From contig NZ_CP084028.1 in NCBI RefSeq assembly GCF_020181595.1, positions 4,144,930-4,208,929 of the forward strand: 64,000 nucleotides of DNA, given 5' to 3'. This document shows positions 10,896-20,978 of this stretch, piece after piece. The notes below the pieces were generated by a model. It was not told the origin of the DNA. It worked only from the letters and a program-made list of their open reading frames with translations, and did no database searches. The stretch's first letter is position 1. Each line of letters begins with the position of its first letter. A program made the position numbers and the translations under genes. This DNA comes from [Mycobacterium] vasticus. Its GTDB lineage: Bacteria > Actinomycetota > Actinomycetes > Mycobacteriales > Mycobacteriaceae.

Positions 10896-11591
10896 GTGAG
10901 TCGTACCGTCGCCACGGTTTGGCACGCGTCGCTTTCGACTCTCGCCGCCATTCTGTATTTCTTGTTCGTGCTGCCGCGTTGGTGGGAACTGACCGGTTAT
11001 ACCCCGCACGTGGTGGGCACGGTCTTCCGGATCATCCTCGGGGTGCTGGTCGGCCTGCTCGCGGTGCCGGTGGCGGCCGCGCTCAAGCAGGCCCGCAAGC
11101 CGGAGTACGGCACCCCGCAGCTGGCGCTGACGCTGCTGACGGGCTCGATCGTGGCTCACGTGGTGGCGGGCTCACTGATCGTCCTGACCGCACTCACCGA
11201 GATCTGGCTGTCGCTGGACACCGCCGGCATCTGGCAGTTCGGCAGTTACGGCGCCGCTGCGGCGATCGCGCTGCTGGGCGTGGGCGCGTACTACCTGTCG
11301 TTCGTCGCCGAGATGCCGCCGCCGCCGCCGAAACCGATCAAGCCCAAGGTCGAGAAGCAGCCCAAGAAGCTGCCCTGGAGGGGCAAGCGGAAGGCGAAGG
11401 CGTCTGACGAGGTTGATGAGACCGACGAAGCCGACATCGAAGAGACCGAAGAGAGCCAAGACGCCGAGACCGACGACATCGAAGCCGAAGAGGCCGTAGA
11501 AGGCGACGCCGACGAGACCGTCGAGGCGCAGACCGTCGAGGACGAGAAGCCGCGTCCGTCAGGCAAGCGGCAGGCCAAGTCCGCCGAATAG
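10896..11591 (+). CDS. lucA: LucA-like membrane protein (Rv3723 family)
   Basis: This 231-residue protein has four predicted transmembrane segments in the first ~135 residues (starts near 9, 37, 73 and 108). A PPPPPKPIKPK linker follows, then a highly acidic Glu/Asp-rich tail. The N-terminus VATVWHASLSTLAAILYF is nearly that of M. tuberculosis Rv3723/LucA, which stabilises Mce1 and Mce4 transporters and so coordinates fatty acid and cholesterol uptake. The GTG start follows AAGGGAGG by four bases. The position after tRNA-Ser and SRP RNA matches M. tuberculosis. Confidence 0.9.
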   Translation: MSRTVATVWHASLSTLAAILYFLFVLPRWWELTGYTPHVVGTVFRIILGVLVGLLAVPVAAALKQARKPEYGTPQLALTLLTGSIVAHVVAGSLIVLTALTEIWLSLDTAGIWQFGSYGAAAAIALLGVGAYYLSFVAEMPPPPPKPIKPKVEKQPKKLPWRGKRKAKASDEVDETDEADIEETEESQDAETDDIEAEEAVEGDADETVEAQTVEDEKPRPSGKRQAKSAE

Positions 11592-11602
11592 CGGCTGGCC
11601 GA

Positions 11603-12097
11603 TCAGGGCTTGGGCGCCCAGTCCCACACCGACATGTCGTTGGCCGGGTACTGGGCACAGGCCTCGGTCGACTTGGCGACGACGCCCTTGTTGTTGAAGA
11701 AGATCTTGGCGTGGTTGGGCCACGACACCGTCAGCGGGTCGGCGAAGTTGGTCGCCAGCTCCTCGGAGTAGGCCCGGCGCTGCGCGGCGTCCAGCGAGAA
11801 GAACCAGTGCATCTTGTCGATGGCGGCCTGCTGGACTCCCACCGGCTTGTTGTGCATGTCGATCATGTAGCGCTCGTAGTAGACCGGCGACAGGTCGCGA
11901 CTGGCCGCCAGCATCTGCTCGGCGGTGCAGTTGGTCGCAATCACCCGGCGCGGGATCGGGAAGTCATCGGTGGCGTCGGCGGAGGCGACGGCGGGGAAGA
12001 CGGCGGCGGCCATACCGGCGGCTATTCCTGCTCGGAAGGCAACCGCAGCCCCTCGGCGAATCGTGCGGTGCTTACGCATGAATCCCACTTTAGCCAT
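11603..12097 (-). CDS. Secreted DUF5078-family protein
   Basis: This 164-residue protein has a basic N-terminus, a hydrophobic signal (residues ~17-38, ending ASADA) and a mature region with [27 protein letters not shown] and [15 protein letters not shown]. These are hallmarks of the mycobacterial DUF5078 family of unknown function. Two cysteines probably form a disulfide. Start ATG 12097 is preferred because AAAGGG lies nine bases upstream; ATG 12079 is an alternative. It converges on lucA with an 11-base gap. Confidence 0.75.
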   Translation of the reverse strand: MAKVGFMRKHRTIRRGAAVAFRAGIAAGMAAAVFPAVASADATDDFPIPRRVIATNCTAEQMLAASRDLSPVYYERYMIDMHNKPVGVQQAAIDKMHWFFSLDAAQRRAYSEELATNFADPLTVSWPNHAKIFFNNKGVVAKSTEACAQYPANDMSVWDWAPKP

Positions 12098-12263
12098 TGC
12101 ACCGGACCCTTTCACTCGATGTCCCCGGGTCGGTCTGCTGACATCCAACCCAGCCCACTGAGCAGCAATGCTACATAACTTTAGCCGAGCTACCCAATTG
12201 GTCTGAGCTGCTGCGAGCATGGAATCGCTCACAGTCGGGCGGCGATGTGGCAGACCCGGCGCC

Positions 12264-15179
12264 TCAGCTGCCCCGGTGGGCGAACTCCTGAGTCGCCGGT
12301 TCGGACGCGGCGGCCCGTGCCGCGGCGGCCGCCTCACGATGCCGCTCGGCTTTGCCGCCGACGTGCGGCAGCACGTTGATCGGCCACCAGAACCAGCGGC
12401 CCAACAACGCGGCGATCGAGGGCGTCATGAACGCCCGCACGATCAACGTGTCGAACAGCAGCCCCAGGCCGATGGTGGTGCCGATCTGCCCGATGATGCG
12501 CAGGTCGCTGACGGCCATCGAGGTCATGGTCAGGGCGAACACCAGACCGGCGGCGGTCACCACTTTGCCGGTACCGCCCATCGCCCGGATGATGCCGGTG
12601 TTGAGCCCGGCGTGGATCTCCTCTTTGAGCCGGGCGACCAACATCAGGTTGTAGTCCGACCCCACCGCCAGTAGCACGATCACCGACATCACCACCACCA
12701 GCCAGTGCAGCTGCATCCCGATCAGGTACTGCCACAACAACACCGACAGCCCGAAGGAGGCACCCAGCGACAGCGCGACGGTGCCGACGATCACCGCCGC
12801 GGCCACCAGCGCCCTGGTGATCAGCAGCATGATGACGAAAATCAGGCACAGCGAGGAGATTCCGGCGATCAGCAGGTCGAACTGGGAGCCGTCGTGCATG
12901 TCCTTGAACAGCGCGGCGGTACCGCCGAGGTAGATGGTGGCGTCCTCGAGCGGAGTTCCCTTGAGCGCCTCCTCCGCCGCGACCCGGATCTTGTCGATAT
13001 GGGAGATCCCTTCCGCCGTAGCGGGATTGCCCCGGTGCGAGATCATCATCCGGACCGCCTTGCCGTCCGGTGAGATGAACATGTTCATCGCCCGCTTGAA
13101 GTCCGGGTTCTCGAACACCTCCGGCGGCAGGTAGAACGAGTCGTCGTTCTTGGACTCGTCGAACGCCTTGCCCATCGCCGTGGCGTTGCCGGCCATGTCG
13201 TCCATCTGCGAGAACAGTCCGGACATCGTGCTGTGCATGGTCAGCATCATGGTCCGCATGGTCTCCATGGTGTCGATCATCGGCGGGAAGGTGGTCAGCA
13301 TCTGCGGCATGAGTGCGTCCATGTCGCCCATGTGCGCGATCATCTTGTCCATGCTCTGAGTCATCGGGTCGACGCTGTCGACCATGTCGAACGCCGAGCG
13401 CAGCGAGAAGCAGATCGGGATGTCGTAGCAGTGCGGTTCCCAGTAGAAGTAGCTGCGGATCGGTCGCCAGAAGTCCTCGAAGTCGGCCATGTGGTCGCGG
13501 ATGTCGTAGATCTGGCCCTGCAGGACGTTCATGTCGGCCACCATCTCGTGGGTGGTGCCGGCCAGTTGGCCCATGTAGCCGAGCATTTGGCGCATGGTGG
13601 CGATCGTCTGTTCCATCGCCTCGGCCTGGGTGAGCATGTCGTCCATGCGCTTCTTCTGGAACTGCAGGCTCTGCATCTGGCCGGCGTTCTGCATGCTGAT
13701 CTGGAACGGAATCGACGTGTGCTCCAACGGTGTTCCCTGCGGGCGGGTGATCGCCTGCACCCGGGAGATCCCGACGACCTTGAACACCGCTTTGGCCAGC
13801 TTGTCGATGACCAGGAAGTCCGACGGATTGCGCAGGTCGTGATCGGACTCGATCATCAGCACCTCCGGCATCATCCGCGACTGCGAGAAGTGCCGGTCCG
13901 CCGCGGCGAAGCCCTCGTTGGCCGGAATGTCGGTGGGAATGTACTTGCGGTCGTCGTAGGCGGGCGCATAACCCGGCAGCGCCAGCAGTCCGACGGCCGC
14001 AATGATCAGTGAGGCAACCAGAATCGGGCCCGGCCAGCGGACGATCGCGGTCGCCAGCTGGCGCCAGCCGCGGGTGCTCATCTTGCGCTTGGGCTCGAAC
14101 AGGCCGAACCTACTGCCCACGGTGATGATCGCCGGGCCCAGGGTCAGCGCCGCGGCGACCGAGACGAGCATTCCTGCCGCACAAGGGATGCCCAGGGTGA
14201 TGAAGTAGGGCATCCGGGTGAAGTGCAGGCAGAACAGCGCGCCCGCGATGGTCAGCCCGGAGCCCAGGATGACGTGCGCGACGCCGTTAAAGGCCGTGTA
14301 GTAGGCGGTTTCTCGGTCTTCTCCGTTGGAACGCGCCTCGTGATAGCGGCCGATCAGGAAGATCGCGTAGTCGGTGCCGGCGGCGATCGACAGTGAGACC
14401 AGCAGGTTGACGGCGAACGTCGTCAACCCGACCAGGTGGTGGTAGCCCAGGAACGCCACCACGCCGCGTGCGGCGTTCAGTTCCAGGTAGACCATGGTCA
14501 GCAGCAGAACCACCGTGGTGATCGACCGGTAGACGGCCAGCAGCATGGTGAGGATGACCACAATGGTGACGGCCATCATCTTCAGCATGGACTTGTCGCC
14601 GGCGTGGTTCATGTCCTTGGCCAGCGCGGCGGTGCCGGTGACGTAGACGGTCAGCCCGGGCGGTTTCTGAATCGAGTCCACCGTTTGGCGGACGGATTCG
14701 ATGGATTCGTTGGCCGCGGCCTGGCCGATGTTGCCGACCAGGTTCAGCTGCACGTAAGTCGCTCTGCCGTCGGCACTTTGAGCGCCGACCGCGGTCAGCG
14801 GGTCGCCCCAGAAGTCCTGGACGTGTTGTACGTGAGCTGTGTCGGCCTTGAACTTGGTGACCAGCTCGGCGTAGTACTCGTGCTCGGCGTCACCGAGTTC
14901 GTGATCGGCTTCCAGCACGATCATCGCGGTGCTGTCGGAGTCAGACTCCTTGAACACCTTGCCCATCCGGGTCATGGCCACCATGGCGGGTGCGTCGGTG
15001 GGACTGGCCGAGACGGCGTTCTCCTGGCCGATCTGCTCCAGCGTCGGCAGCAGCGTGGTCAATGCCACGATCAGCGCGAGCCACGCCAGGATGATCGGTA
15101 CCGACAGCCGGCGAATGGTCCGCGCGATGAACGTCCGCTCAGGAGGCCCGCCGGCGACTTTGTGTTTGGACGGACTCAT
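12264..15179 (-). CDS. MmpL family RND transporter
   Basis: This is a 971-residue inner-membrane transporter. There is one TM segment near residue 30, a large periplasmic loop, then TM bundles around 200-385 and 770-930. Each bundle has the MmpL Asp-Tyr pair ([17 protein letters not shown] and [15 protein letters not shown]) used in proton coupling. The second periplasmic loop is long and helical with Met/Gln/Asp-rich heptads (~500-690), like MmpL4/MmpL5. It would export a lipid, siderophore or drug with the MmpS partner. Its ATG overlaps the mmpS stop (ATGA). Control by the divergent TetR protein is inferred from operators between the genes. Confidence 0.92.
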   Translation of the reverse strand: MSPSKHKVAGGPPERTFIARTIRRLSVPIILAWLALIVALTTLLPTLEQIGQENAVSASPTDAPAMVAMTRMGKVFKESDSDSTAMIVLEADHELGDAEHEYYAELVTKFKADTAHVQHVQDFWGDPLTAVGAQSADGRATYVQLNLVGNIGQAAANESIESVRQTVDSIQKPPGLTVYVTGTAALAKDMNHAGDKSMLKMMAVTIVVILTMLLAVYRSITTVVLLLTMVYLELNAARGVVAFLGYHHLVGLTTFAVNLLVSLSIAAGTDYAIFLIGRYHEARSNGEDRETAYYTAFNGVAHVILGSGLTIAGALFCLHFTRMPYFITLGIPCAAGMLVSVAAALTLGPAIITVGSRFGLFEPKRKMSTRGWRQLATAIVRWPGPILVASLIIAAVGLLALPGYAPAYDDRKYIPTDIPANEGFAAADRHFSQSRMMPEVLMIESDHDLRNPSDFLVIDKLAKAVFKVVGISRVQAITRPQGTPLEHTSIPFQISMQNAGQMQSLQFQKKRMDDMLTQAEAMEQTIATMRQMLGYMGQLAGTTHEMVADMNVLQGQIYDIRDHMADFEDFWRPIRSYFYWEPHCYDIPICFSLRSAFDMVDSVDPMTQSMDKMIAHMGDMDALMPQMLTTFPPMIDTMETMRTMMLTMHSTMSGLFSQMDDMAGNATAMGKAFDESKNDDSFYLPPEVFENPDFKRAMNMFISPDGKAVRMMISHRGNPATAEGISHIDKIRVAAEEALKGTPLEDATIYLGGTAALFKDMHDGSQFDLLIAGISSLCLIFVIMLLITRALVAAAVIVGTVALSLGASFGLSVLLWQYLIGMQLHWLVVVMSVIVLLAVGSDYNLMLVARLKEEIHAGLNTGIIRAMGGTGKVVTAAGLVFALTMTSMAVSDLRIIGQIGTTIGLGLLFDTLIVRAFMTPSIAALLGRWFWWPINVLPHVGGKAERHREAAAAARAAASEPATQEFAHRGS

Positions 15180-15622
15180 GCCGCCTTCAGCAGGCAGAAC
15201 GTGTAAGCGTTCACCTCGTTGGAGATGCGTTCGGACTTGACCTCGCCGTCCACGATGATCCGGCAGCCGATGCTGTTGCTGTCACCTTGGGCCATGATGC
15301 TGCCCACCACGGCCGGCAGGGTGGTGACGATCTCCAGCTGCCAGGGCAGGGTGGCGTTCTCCACGCGCTGCGGTTCGGAGTTGACGTCGAAGTAGCTGAT
15401 GTCGGCGACGGTTCCGGGCGGGCCGAAGATCTCATACGTCATCCGCTTGGGGTTGAACGGCTTGGTCTCGTCGAACTGGCCGTCGGAGTAGGAGGGGCGC
15501 TTCTCGGCTCCGAACAGGCCGTGGATGCGTGTCACCGTGAAGCCGGCGACGCCGACCACTGCCAGTATCACGACGGGTATCCACACCCGGCTCAGCACCT
15601 TGAAAATCGGAGTCCCCTTCAC
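15176..15622 (-). CDS. MmpS family membrane accessory protein
   Basis: This 148-residue protein has one N-terminal TM segment (about residues 12-31) and an extracytoplasmic beta-rich domain with the MmpS pattern [26 protein letters not shown] and a C-terminal Cys pair. MmpS proteins are periplasmic adaptors for MmpL exporters. The start is GTG 15622 with AAAGGTG just upstream; a 16-bp palindrome lies 34 bases before it. Confidence 0.9.
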   Translation of the reverse strand: MKGTPIFKVLSRVWIPVVILAVVGVAGFTVTRIHGLFGAEKRPSYSDGQFDETKPFNPKRMTYEIFGPPGTVADISYFDVNSEPQRVENATLPWQLEIVTTLPAVVGSIMAQGDSNSIGCRIIVDGEVKSERISNEVNAYTFCLLKAA

Positions 15623-15655
15623 CTCGCACCTTTGGGTACCCTAACCCAAGTTCCA

Positions 15656-15671
15656 CGTGCGTAAACGCACG
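15656..15671. promoter_or_regulatory. Palindromic operator, mmpS side
   Basis: CGTGCGT-AA-ACGCACG has perfect 7-base arms. It lies in the divergent mmpS/tetR region, 34 bases upstream of the mmpS start. It shares the half-site ACGCAC with the second palindrome 26 bases away. Probable TetR binding site. Confidence 0.6.
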
Positions 15672-15696
15672 CTACAGCACTCCCGACCGCGGTCGC

Positions 15697-15720
15697 AACG
15701 CACAATATGTGCGTTATCCT
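15697..15720 (+). promoter_or_regulatory. Palindromic operator and -10 box of the tetR promoter
   Basis: AACGCACA-ATA-TGTGCGTT (15697-15715) is a perfect inverted repeat. It touches the hexamer TATCCT (15715-15720), which ends six bases before GTG 15727. This spacing is that of a leaderless mycobacterial promoter, so a repressor bound here would shut its own gene. Confidence 0.65.
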
Positions 15721-15726
15721 CCACCT

Positions 15727-16392
15727 GTGCGTCCGACCACCTTCCAGCGCGCCCGCAGCGACGAGAAGAAGCGCCAGCGGGCCGAAGCCTTGATGGAAGC
15801 GGCTCGCTCGGTGGCCCTGGAGGCCGGTGTGGCATCGGTCACGTTGACCAAAGTCGCCGGTCGGGCCGGCGTGCACTACTCGGCGGTGCGGCGCTATTTC
15901 AGCTCGCACAAGGAGGTGCTGCTGCGGCTGGCCGCGGAGAGCTGGCAGCGCTGGTCGGACACGGTCTGCGCGGCGCTGAGCGAGCCCGGGCCGATGTCAC
16001 CGGAGCGGGTGGCCGCCACGCTGACCGCCGGACTGGCCGCCGATCCGCTGTTCTGCGACATGCTGGCCAACCTGCACCTGCACTTGGAGCACGAGGTGGA
16101 CGCCGGCCGGGTGATCGAGGTGCGTCGCGACAGCACCGCGGCGGGACTGGCCATCGCCGACGCGGTCGAGCGGGCCCTGCCCGGACTGGGCAAAGAGGGG
16201 GCGCTGGACCTGCTGCTGGCCTCCTATTCGCTGGCCGCGCCACTGTGGCAGATCTCGCATCCCTCGCCCGACCTCACCGACGCCTATGCCATGGAGTCGC
16301 AGGTGCCGCCGGACTGGAATCTGGACTTCACCACAGCCCTGACTCGGCTGCTGACCGCCACCTGCGTCGGGCTGCTGGCGCGATCAGTCTGA
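15727..16392 (+). CDS. TetR family transcriptional regulator
   Basis: This 221-residue protein has an N-terminal TetR helix-turn-helix (residues ~15-60; GVASVTLTKVAGRAGVHYSA then RRYFSSHKEVL) and an all-helical ligand-binding C-terminal part. GTG 15727 is the chosen start because a -10 hexamer sits six bases upstream; ATG 15709 lies inside the operator. It probably represses both itself and the divergent mmpS-mmpL pair until an exporter substrate binds. The ligand is unknown. Its 3' end overlaps the opposing polymerase gene by 9 bases. Confidence 0.88.
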   Translation: MRPTTFQRARSDEKKRQRAEALMEAARSVALEAGVASVTLTKVAGRAGVHYSAVRRYFSSHKEVLLRLAAESWQRWSDTVCAALSEPGPMSPERVAATLTAGLAADPLFCDMLANLHLHLEHEVDAGRVIEVRRDSTAAGLAIADAVERALPGLGKEGALDLLLASYSLAAPLWQISHPSPDLTDAYAMESQVPPDWNLDFTTALTRLLTATCVGLLARSV

Positions 16393-17412
16393 CTTCTCCC
16401 GGCTGGGCTGCACCCGCTTGGGCTCGCCGGGCATCTTCGGATAATTCGGCGGGTAGGGCATGTCCCCCAGGCCGCGGGCCTCATCGGCGGCCACCAGCTC
16501 CAACAGTGGTCGCAGCGACTGCCTGCGGTCGCCGATGGTGCGCCAGGGATCACCGCGACGGGCGATCAGGTCGGGAACGGTGCTGATGGTGAAGTCGTCG
16601 GGGCCCACCGAACCGGCCAGCTCCTCCCAGGTCAGCGGTGTCGAGACGGTCGCGATCGGGGTGGCCCGCACCGAATACGCCGACGCCATGGTGCGGTCGC
16701 GGGCGTTCTGGTTGAAGTCGACGAAGATCCGCCGTCCCCGCTGCTCCTTCCACCACGCCGAGGTGACCGTGTCCGGTGCGCGCCGTTCGATCTCACGGGC
16801 CAGCGCGATCCCGGCCCGGCGCACTTCGATGAAGTCCCAGTCGGTGGCGATCCGCAGGTAGATGTGCAGGCCGCGGCCACCGGAGGTTTTGACGTAGCCG
16901 AGCAGGCCGAGCTCGTCGAGCAGCGGGCGCACCACGTCGCACGCGACCGCGCGGGCCTCGTCGAAGCCGGTGCCGGGCTGCGGGTCCAGGTCGATGCGCA
17001 GCTCGTCGGGGTGGTCGGTGTCGCCGCAGCGCACCGGCCAGGGGTGAAAGGTGACGGTGCTCATCTGCACGGCCCACAGCACGTCGGCGGGCCGGACCAC
17101 CTTGAGGACGTCGGCGCTGCGCCCGGACGGGAACGTCACCCGGCAGCTCTCCAGGTCGTCCGGGTGCCCCTTGGGCAGCCGCTTGGAGTAGACCTCGGTG
17201 CCTTCGATGCCGTCGGGGAAGCGCTGCAGGTGGGTGGGCCGATCCCGCAGCGCCTGCAGCAGCGGCCCGTCGGCCGGATCGGTGACGGCCAGGTAGTAGT
17301 CGGCCAGCGCCCGTTTGGTGCCGGCCGCGCCCAGCCGGGGGAAGTAGACCTTGTCGCCGCTGGTGAATCGGACGGCCGCGCCGTGGACGTCGAGTTCTTC
17401 GGGGCCGGCCAC
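16384..17412 (-). CDS. LigD-type DNA polymerase/primase domain protein (Rv3730c-like)
   Basis: This is a 342-residue stand-alone polymerase of the archaeo-eukaryotic primase family. Metal-binding LRIDLDPQPGTGFDEA lies near residue 135, SGGRGLHIYL near 183, and HPWPVRCG and FVDFNQNARDRT are typical of mycobacterial PolD/LigD-pol enzymes. It extends or fills short gaps with NTPs or dNTPs, often beside a ligase. The GTG start is 3 bases after the ligC stop with GGAGG upstream, so it is the second gene of a ligase-polymerase repair operon. Confidence 0.9.
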   Translation of the reverse strand: MAGPEELDVHGAAVRFTSGDKVYFPRLGAAGTKRALADYYLAVTDPADGPLLQALRDRPTHLQRFPDGIEGTEVYSKRLPKGHPDDLESCRVTFPSGRSADVLKVVRPADVLWAVQMSTVTFHPWPVRCGDTDHPDELRIDLDPQPGTGFDEARAVACDVVRPLLDELGLLGYVKTSGGRGLHIYLRIATDWDFIEVRRAGIALAREIERRAPDTVTSAWWKEQRGRRIFVDFNQNARDRTMASAYSVRATPIATVSTPLTWEELAGSVGPDDFTISTVPDLIARRGDPWRTIGDRRQSLRPLLELVAADEARGLGDMPYPPNYPKMPGEPKRVQPSREKSD

Positions 17413-17415
17413 TCC

Positions 17416-18454
17416 TCATGCCTCCAGCACGTCGGCGAGGTCGTAGTTCAGCGGGATGTCGAGCTGGTCGAAGGTGCAGCTGGTCGGATCACGGTCGGGA
17501 CGCCAGCGCAGCAGCTTCACGGTGTGCCGGAACCGGCTGCCCTCCATCTGGTCATAGGCGACCTCCGCGACGCGCTCGGGCCGGATCGGCACCCACTGTT
17601 TGTCGGCCTTGTCGGGCCCCGTGTTCCACCGGCTCGGCTCACCCTCGCGGACGTCACCGAGGCGCAGCGGTTCCAGCTGGGCCAGCAGGGTTAGCCGGTC
17701 GGCATCGGTGAATGCCGACGACCCGCCGACCATCACCAACTCACCGTCGGGGGTGTACAGGCCCAGCAGTAGCGAGCCGATACCGTTGCCGCTCTTGTGA
17801 ATCCGGTAGCCCATCACCACGCAGTCGGCGTCACGTTGGTGTTTGACCTTGACCATGTCGCGTTTGCCGGGCAGATACGGCCCGTCGGTGCGCTTGGCGA
17901 CGACGCCGTCGAGTCCGGCCCCCTCGAACGTGGTGAGCCAGCGGGTGGCCTGCTCGGGGTCGGCGGTGGCGCGGGTGACGTGGCAACTGCCGCCGCCGAT
18001 GACCAGCTCGGCGAGCGCCTGCCGGCGCACCCGGAACGGCTCGTCGAGCAGCGCGGCCGAACCGGTGGCCAGTGCGTCGAATCCGATGAAGTGCGCCGGG
18101 GTCTGCTCGGCCAGCAGCGCGACCCGGCTCGCCGCGGGATGAATCCGCTGGCTCAGCGACTCCCAGTCCAGTCGGGTCCGCCCGCCGATCTGGCGCGGCA
18201 ACCACCACCTCACCGTCGAGCACGCAGCGCGGGGCGGTCTCGGCGCGCAGTGCGGCCAGCAGCTCCGGGAAGTAGCGGCCCAGCGGTTTTCCGGTGCGCG
18301 ACTGCAGCAGCACGTCGTCGCCGTCGCGGAACACGATGGCGCGAAAGCCGTCCCACTTGGGCTCATAGGACCAATCCCCGCTCGGAACCTTGGCCGCGGC
18401 CTTGGCGAGCATCGGATCCACCGGCGGGGCCACGGGCAGATCCATGGTGTCCAT
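17416..18454 (-). pseudogene. ligC: ATP-dependent DNA ligase LigC, frameshifted
   Basis: The first part (18454 to about 18205) encodes MDLPVAPPVDPMLAK, the nucleotidyl-transfer lysine motif KWDGFR and VLDGEVVV. The rest continues in another frame, beginning PRQIGGRTRLDWESL and running through DGVVAKRTDGPYLPGKR, VKHQRDAD and the OB-fold region to the stop. Removing one base near 18199-18210 (in GGTGGTGGTTGCCG) would restore a full ~350-residue LigC. Mycobacterial LigC works in base excision and alternative end joining. All motifs are intact on both sides, so a sequencing error or a very recent mutation is more likely than long-term decay. ATG 18445 is an alternative start. Confidence 0.8.
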
Positions 18455-18469
18455 GATGGCCGCTGCGGC

Positions 18470-19375
18470 TCAGTGGCGCAGGAACTCCAGCACGTGGCGG
18501 GCCAACTCCTCGCCGGCGTCCTCCTGCAGGAAGTGGCCGGCGTCGTGGATCACCGGGTGGGCGCGGCCGCGGGCGCCCCGCATCTCGCGCTGGAAGATCG
18601 GCGCCATGGCCCCGGTGAACGGATCATTGTCGCTGAACGCCACCAGCATCGGGATCTCCGAGGCGCACAGTGCGGCCCACGCCGCCCGGTTGGCCGCCGC
18701 GGAGACGTCGTCGGGGGTGGTGGGGATCAGCGACGGCATGGTCCGCGGTCCGACGCAGTAGCTGTCGTCGGGGAACGGCGCGTCGTAGCCCGCGCGCACC
18801 GCATCGCTCATCGGCTGGCGGCACGCGGCCTGCACGCCCCAGCCGATTTCGAGCGTCGGCGCAGTCTCGATCGTCTCGCGGAAACGCCACCAGACCTTCG
18901 GCATCGGGACATCACCGGTGGGCAGCCCGGTGTTGGCCACCACCACCCGGGCGAAGCGGTCGGGGTTCTCGGTCAGCATCCGCAGCCCGATCAGGCCACC
19001 CCAGTCCTGGCAGACCAGCGTCACACCCTGCAGGTCGAGGACGTCGAACGCCAGTGCCCGCATCCACTCCACGTGCCGGGCGTAGGTGTGGTCGGCCGCG
19101 CGGGTCGGCTTGTCCGAGCGCCCGAACCCGACCAGGTCCGGGCAGATCACCCGGTAGCCGGCCTCGCCCAGGATCGGCATCATCTTGCGGTACAGAAACG
19201 ACCACGAGGGCTCGCCGTGCAGCATCAGGATGGGCTCACCGTCGTCTGGACCGTCCTGTACCCAGGCCACCCGCAGCGTCCCGCCGTCGTCGTCACTCAG
19301 ATCGCAATACTGCGGCGGGTAACCGAAATCCGGGAGCGCGGTGAACCTGTCCTCGGGGGTGCGCACAGTCTGCAT
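18470..19375 (-). CDS. Haloalkane dehalogenase-like alpha/beta hydrolase
   Basis: This 301-residue protein has HGEPSWSFLYRKM after strand 3, the nucleophile Asp in VCQDWGGLIGLR (near residue 107), the cap-domain motif GYDAPFPDDSY and the catalytic His in DAGHFLQED near the C-terminus. These are the signatures of haloalkane dehalogenases (Rv2296/DhmA type), which hydrolyse carbon-halogen bonds; the natural substrate in mycobacteria is unclear. Start ATG 19375 gives the usual family length; an in-frame ATG at 19420 would add 15 residues. Confidence 0.87.
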   Translation of the reverse strand: MQTVRTPEDRFTALPDFGYPPQYCDLSDDDGGTLRVAWVQDGPDDGEPILMLHGEPSWSFLYRKMMPILGEAGYRVICPDLVGFGRSDKPTRAADHTYARHVEWMRALAFDVLDLQGVTLVCQDWGGLIGLRMLTENPDRFARVVVANTGLPTGDVPMPKVWWRFRETIETAPTLEIGWGVQAACRQPMSDAVRAGYDAPFPDDSYCVGPRTMPSLIPTTPDDVSAAANRAAWAALCASEIPMLVAFSDNDPFTGAMAPIFQREMRGARGRAHPVIHDAGHFLQEDAGEELARHVLEFLRH

Positions 19376-19439
19376 GCCGCGACGATACCCAGCCGGATAG
19401 GCTGGTTTCCGCGTTTGCAACAGTTGAAAGGAACCTCCG

Positions 19440-19580
19440 ATGTGCTACCCCGTGCCCTGTCGGATCTGCGGCAAGACCACCTGGGACGGCTGCGGTGACC
19501 ACATCGCCGAGGTGAAGGCGTCGGTGCCGCCGGAGCAGTGGTGCCCCGGCCACCCGGAGTCGCAGCGCCGGCCGCACTAG
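19440..19580 (+). CDS. Small cysteine-rich protein (46 aa)
   Basis: ATG 19440 follows AAAGGA by seven bases and opens a 46-codon frame. The product has five cysteines, including CRICGKTTWDGCGDH near the N-terminus (C2, C7, C10, C18) and one near residue 35. The CxxC pattern suggests a zinc-binding knuckle. Similar tiny proteins beginning MCYPV occur in other actinobacteria (recalled, not searched). The stop overlaps the end of the opposing acyltransferase gene by four bases. Function unknown. Confidence 0.7.
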   Translation: MCYPVPCRICGKTTWDGCGDHIAEVKASVPPEQWCPGHPESQRRPH

Positions 19581-20941
19581 ACGCCGACGGCGCGTTCCAA
19601 CTCCTCCAGCGAGGTGTCGAGGTGGCCGAGTAGCCGCTGCAGGTGCGGCACCGAACGCCGGCAGCCCACCAGCCCGAAGTCGAGGTTGCCGGCATTGCTG
19701 ACAACGGTCATGTTCAGCGCCTGCCCGTCGAGGGCGATCGACAGCGGATAGTTGCCGTCCAGGCGGGCACCGCGCCAGTACATCGGCTCGGCCGGACCGG
19801 GCACGTTGGAGATGACGATGTTGAATGGCGGGCGGGCCGCGGAGACGAACCCGGGGACGGCCGACAGGGCCAGCGGCGACATGTTGACCGCCGACAGGGC
19901 CAGCGCCTGAGCGCGCGGCAGCTCGGCGAACACCTTCTTGTTGCGGCACATCGACTCGCTGATGGTCGCCAGCCGCTGCGCGGGGTCGGCCAGGTCGGTG
20001 GCCAGGTTGCACAAGATGGTGCCGACCATGTTGCCGCCGGCGTCGGCGTCGGCCTCGGTGCGCAGGCTCACCGGGACCATCGACACCAGCGGTGTGTCCG
20101 GCAGTGCGTTCTGCTCGTCGAGGTAGGCGCGAAGCGCCCCGGAGCACATGGCGAGTACGACGTCGTTGACGGTCACCCCGGCGGCACGCTTGATCGCTAC
20201 GATGCGTTCCACCGGCCAGGACTGCGCCGCGCACCGGCGGGCCCCACCGATCTTGACGTTGAACATGGTGCGCGGCGCCTCGAACGGCAGGGTCAGCTGC
20301 TGCTCCAGCAGCGCCGAGCGTACTAGCTTGATCGTCGACGGACCTAGCGCCGCAAGGCCTTTCACCACTCCGGTCAGCTGACTCAACGGCGACGGAGACT
20401 CGGTGGGCGGCCGTGTGCGCGCCGGCAGCGACCACGGGGCGCGCAGTTCGGCCTCGCGCGGATCAGTCGACAGCGCACGGCCCAGAAGTCGCAGCAGCGA
20501 GACGCCGTCGACCAGGGCGTGATGGATCTTGACGTACACCGCGAACCGGCCGTCGGCCAGGCCCTCCACCAGGTGTGCCTCCCACAGCGGACGGTGCCGG
20601 TCGAGCAGGCTGCCGTGCAGCAGCGAGGTCAGCTCCAACAGGTCGCGCACCCGGCCCGGCACCGGCAGCGCCGAACGCCGCAGGTGGTACTCCATCTCGA
20701 TGTCGGCTTCGTTGTCGAAGGCCCAGCCCACGTTGGCGATCCCGCCGAGCAGGGTCGCGGGACGCTTACGGAAGGCCGGCTGCAGATCCCCGGCAGTCAG
20801 CAACTCGTGGTAGATCTCGCCGACGAACTCACGCCCGGCACCCTCGGGCGGCTCGAACAGCATCAGGCCGCCGACGTGCATGGGATGTTCCCGCGTTTCG
20901 CCCAGCAGGAAGACCGAATCGAGCAGTGAGATGAGCTCCAT
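19577..20941 (-). CDS. tgs2: Wax ester synthase/diacylglycerol acyltransferase (Tgs2-like)
   Basis: This 454-residue WS/DGAT protein has the catalytic motif HHALVDG near residue 139 and the second family motif NVPGPAEPMYWRGARL near 385. It would transfer acyl groups from acyl-CoA to diacylglycerol or fatty alcohols, storing triacylglycerol or wax at the membrane. Its place near ligC matches Rv3734c (tgs2) in M. tuberculosis. It diverges from the amidase gene with 49 bases between starts. Confidence 0.87.
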   Translation of the reverse strand: MELISLLDSVFLLGETREHPMHVGGLMLFEPPEGAGREFVGEIYHELLTAGDLQPAFRKRPATLLGGIANVGWAFDNEADIEMEYHLRRSALPVPGRVRDLLELTSLLHGSLLDRHRPLWEAHLVEGLADGRFAVYVKIHHALVDGVSLLRLLGRALSTDPREAELRAPWSLPARTRPPTESPSPLSQLTGVVKGLAALGPSTIKLVRSALLEQQLTLPFEAPRTMFNVKIGGARRCAAQSWPVERIVAIKRAAGVTVNDVVLAMCSGALRAYLDEQNALPDTPLVSMVPVSLRTEADADAGGNMVGTILCNLATDLADPAQRLATISESMCRNKKVFAELPRAQALALSAVNMSPLALSAVPGFVSAARPPFNIVISNVPGPAEPMYWRGARLDGNYPLSIALDGQALNMTVVSNAGNLDFGLVGCRRSVPHLQRLLGHLDTSLEELERAVGV

Positions 20942-20978
20942 CGGTCTATTAGACCCCGGCGGGCAAGGCCGTGGTTGC

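Noticed and set aside
12934..14012. Plus-strand frames within the mmpL gene
   Set aside because: MmpL is intact across the whole region; these are shadows.
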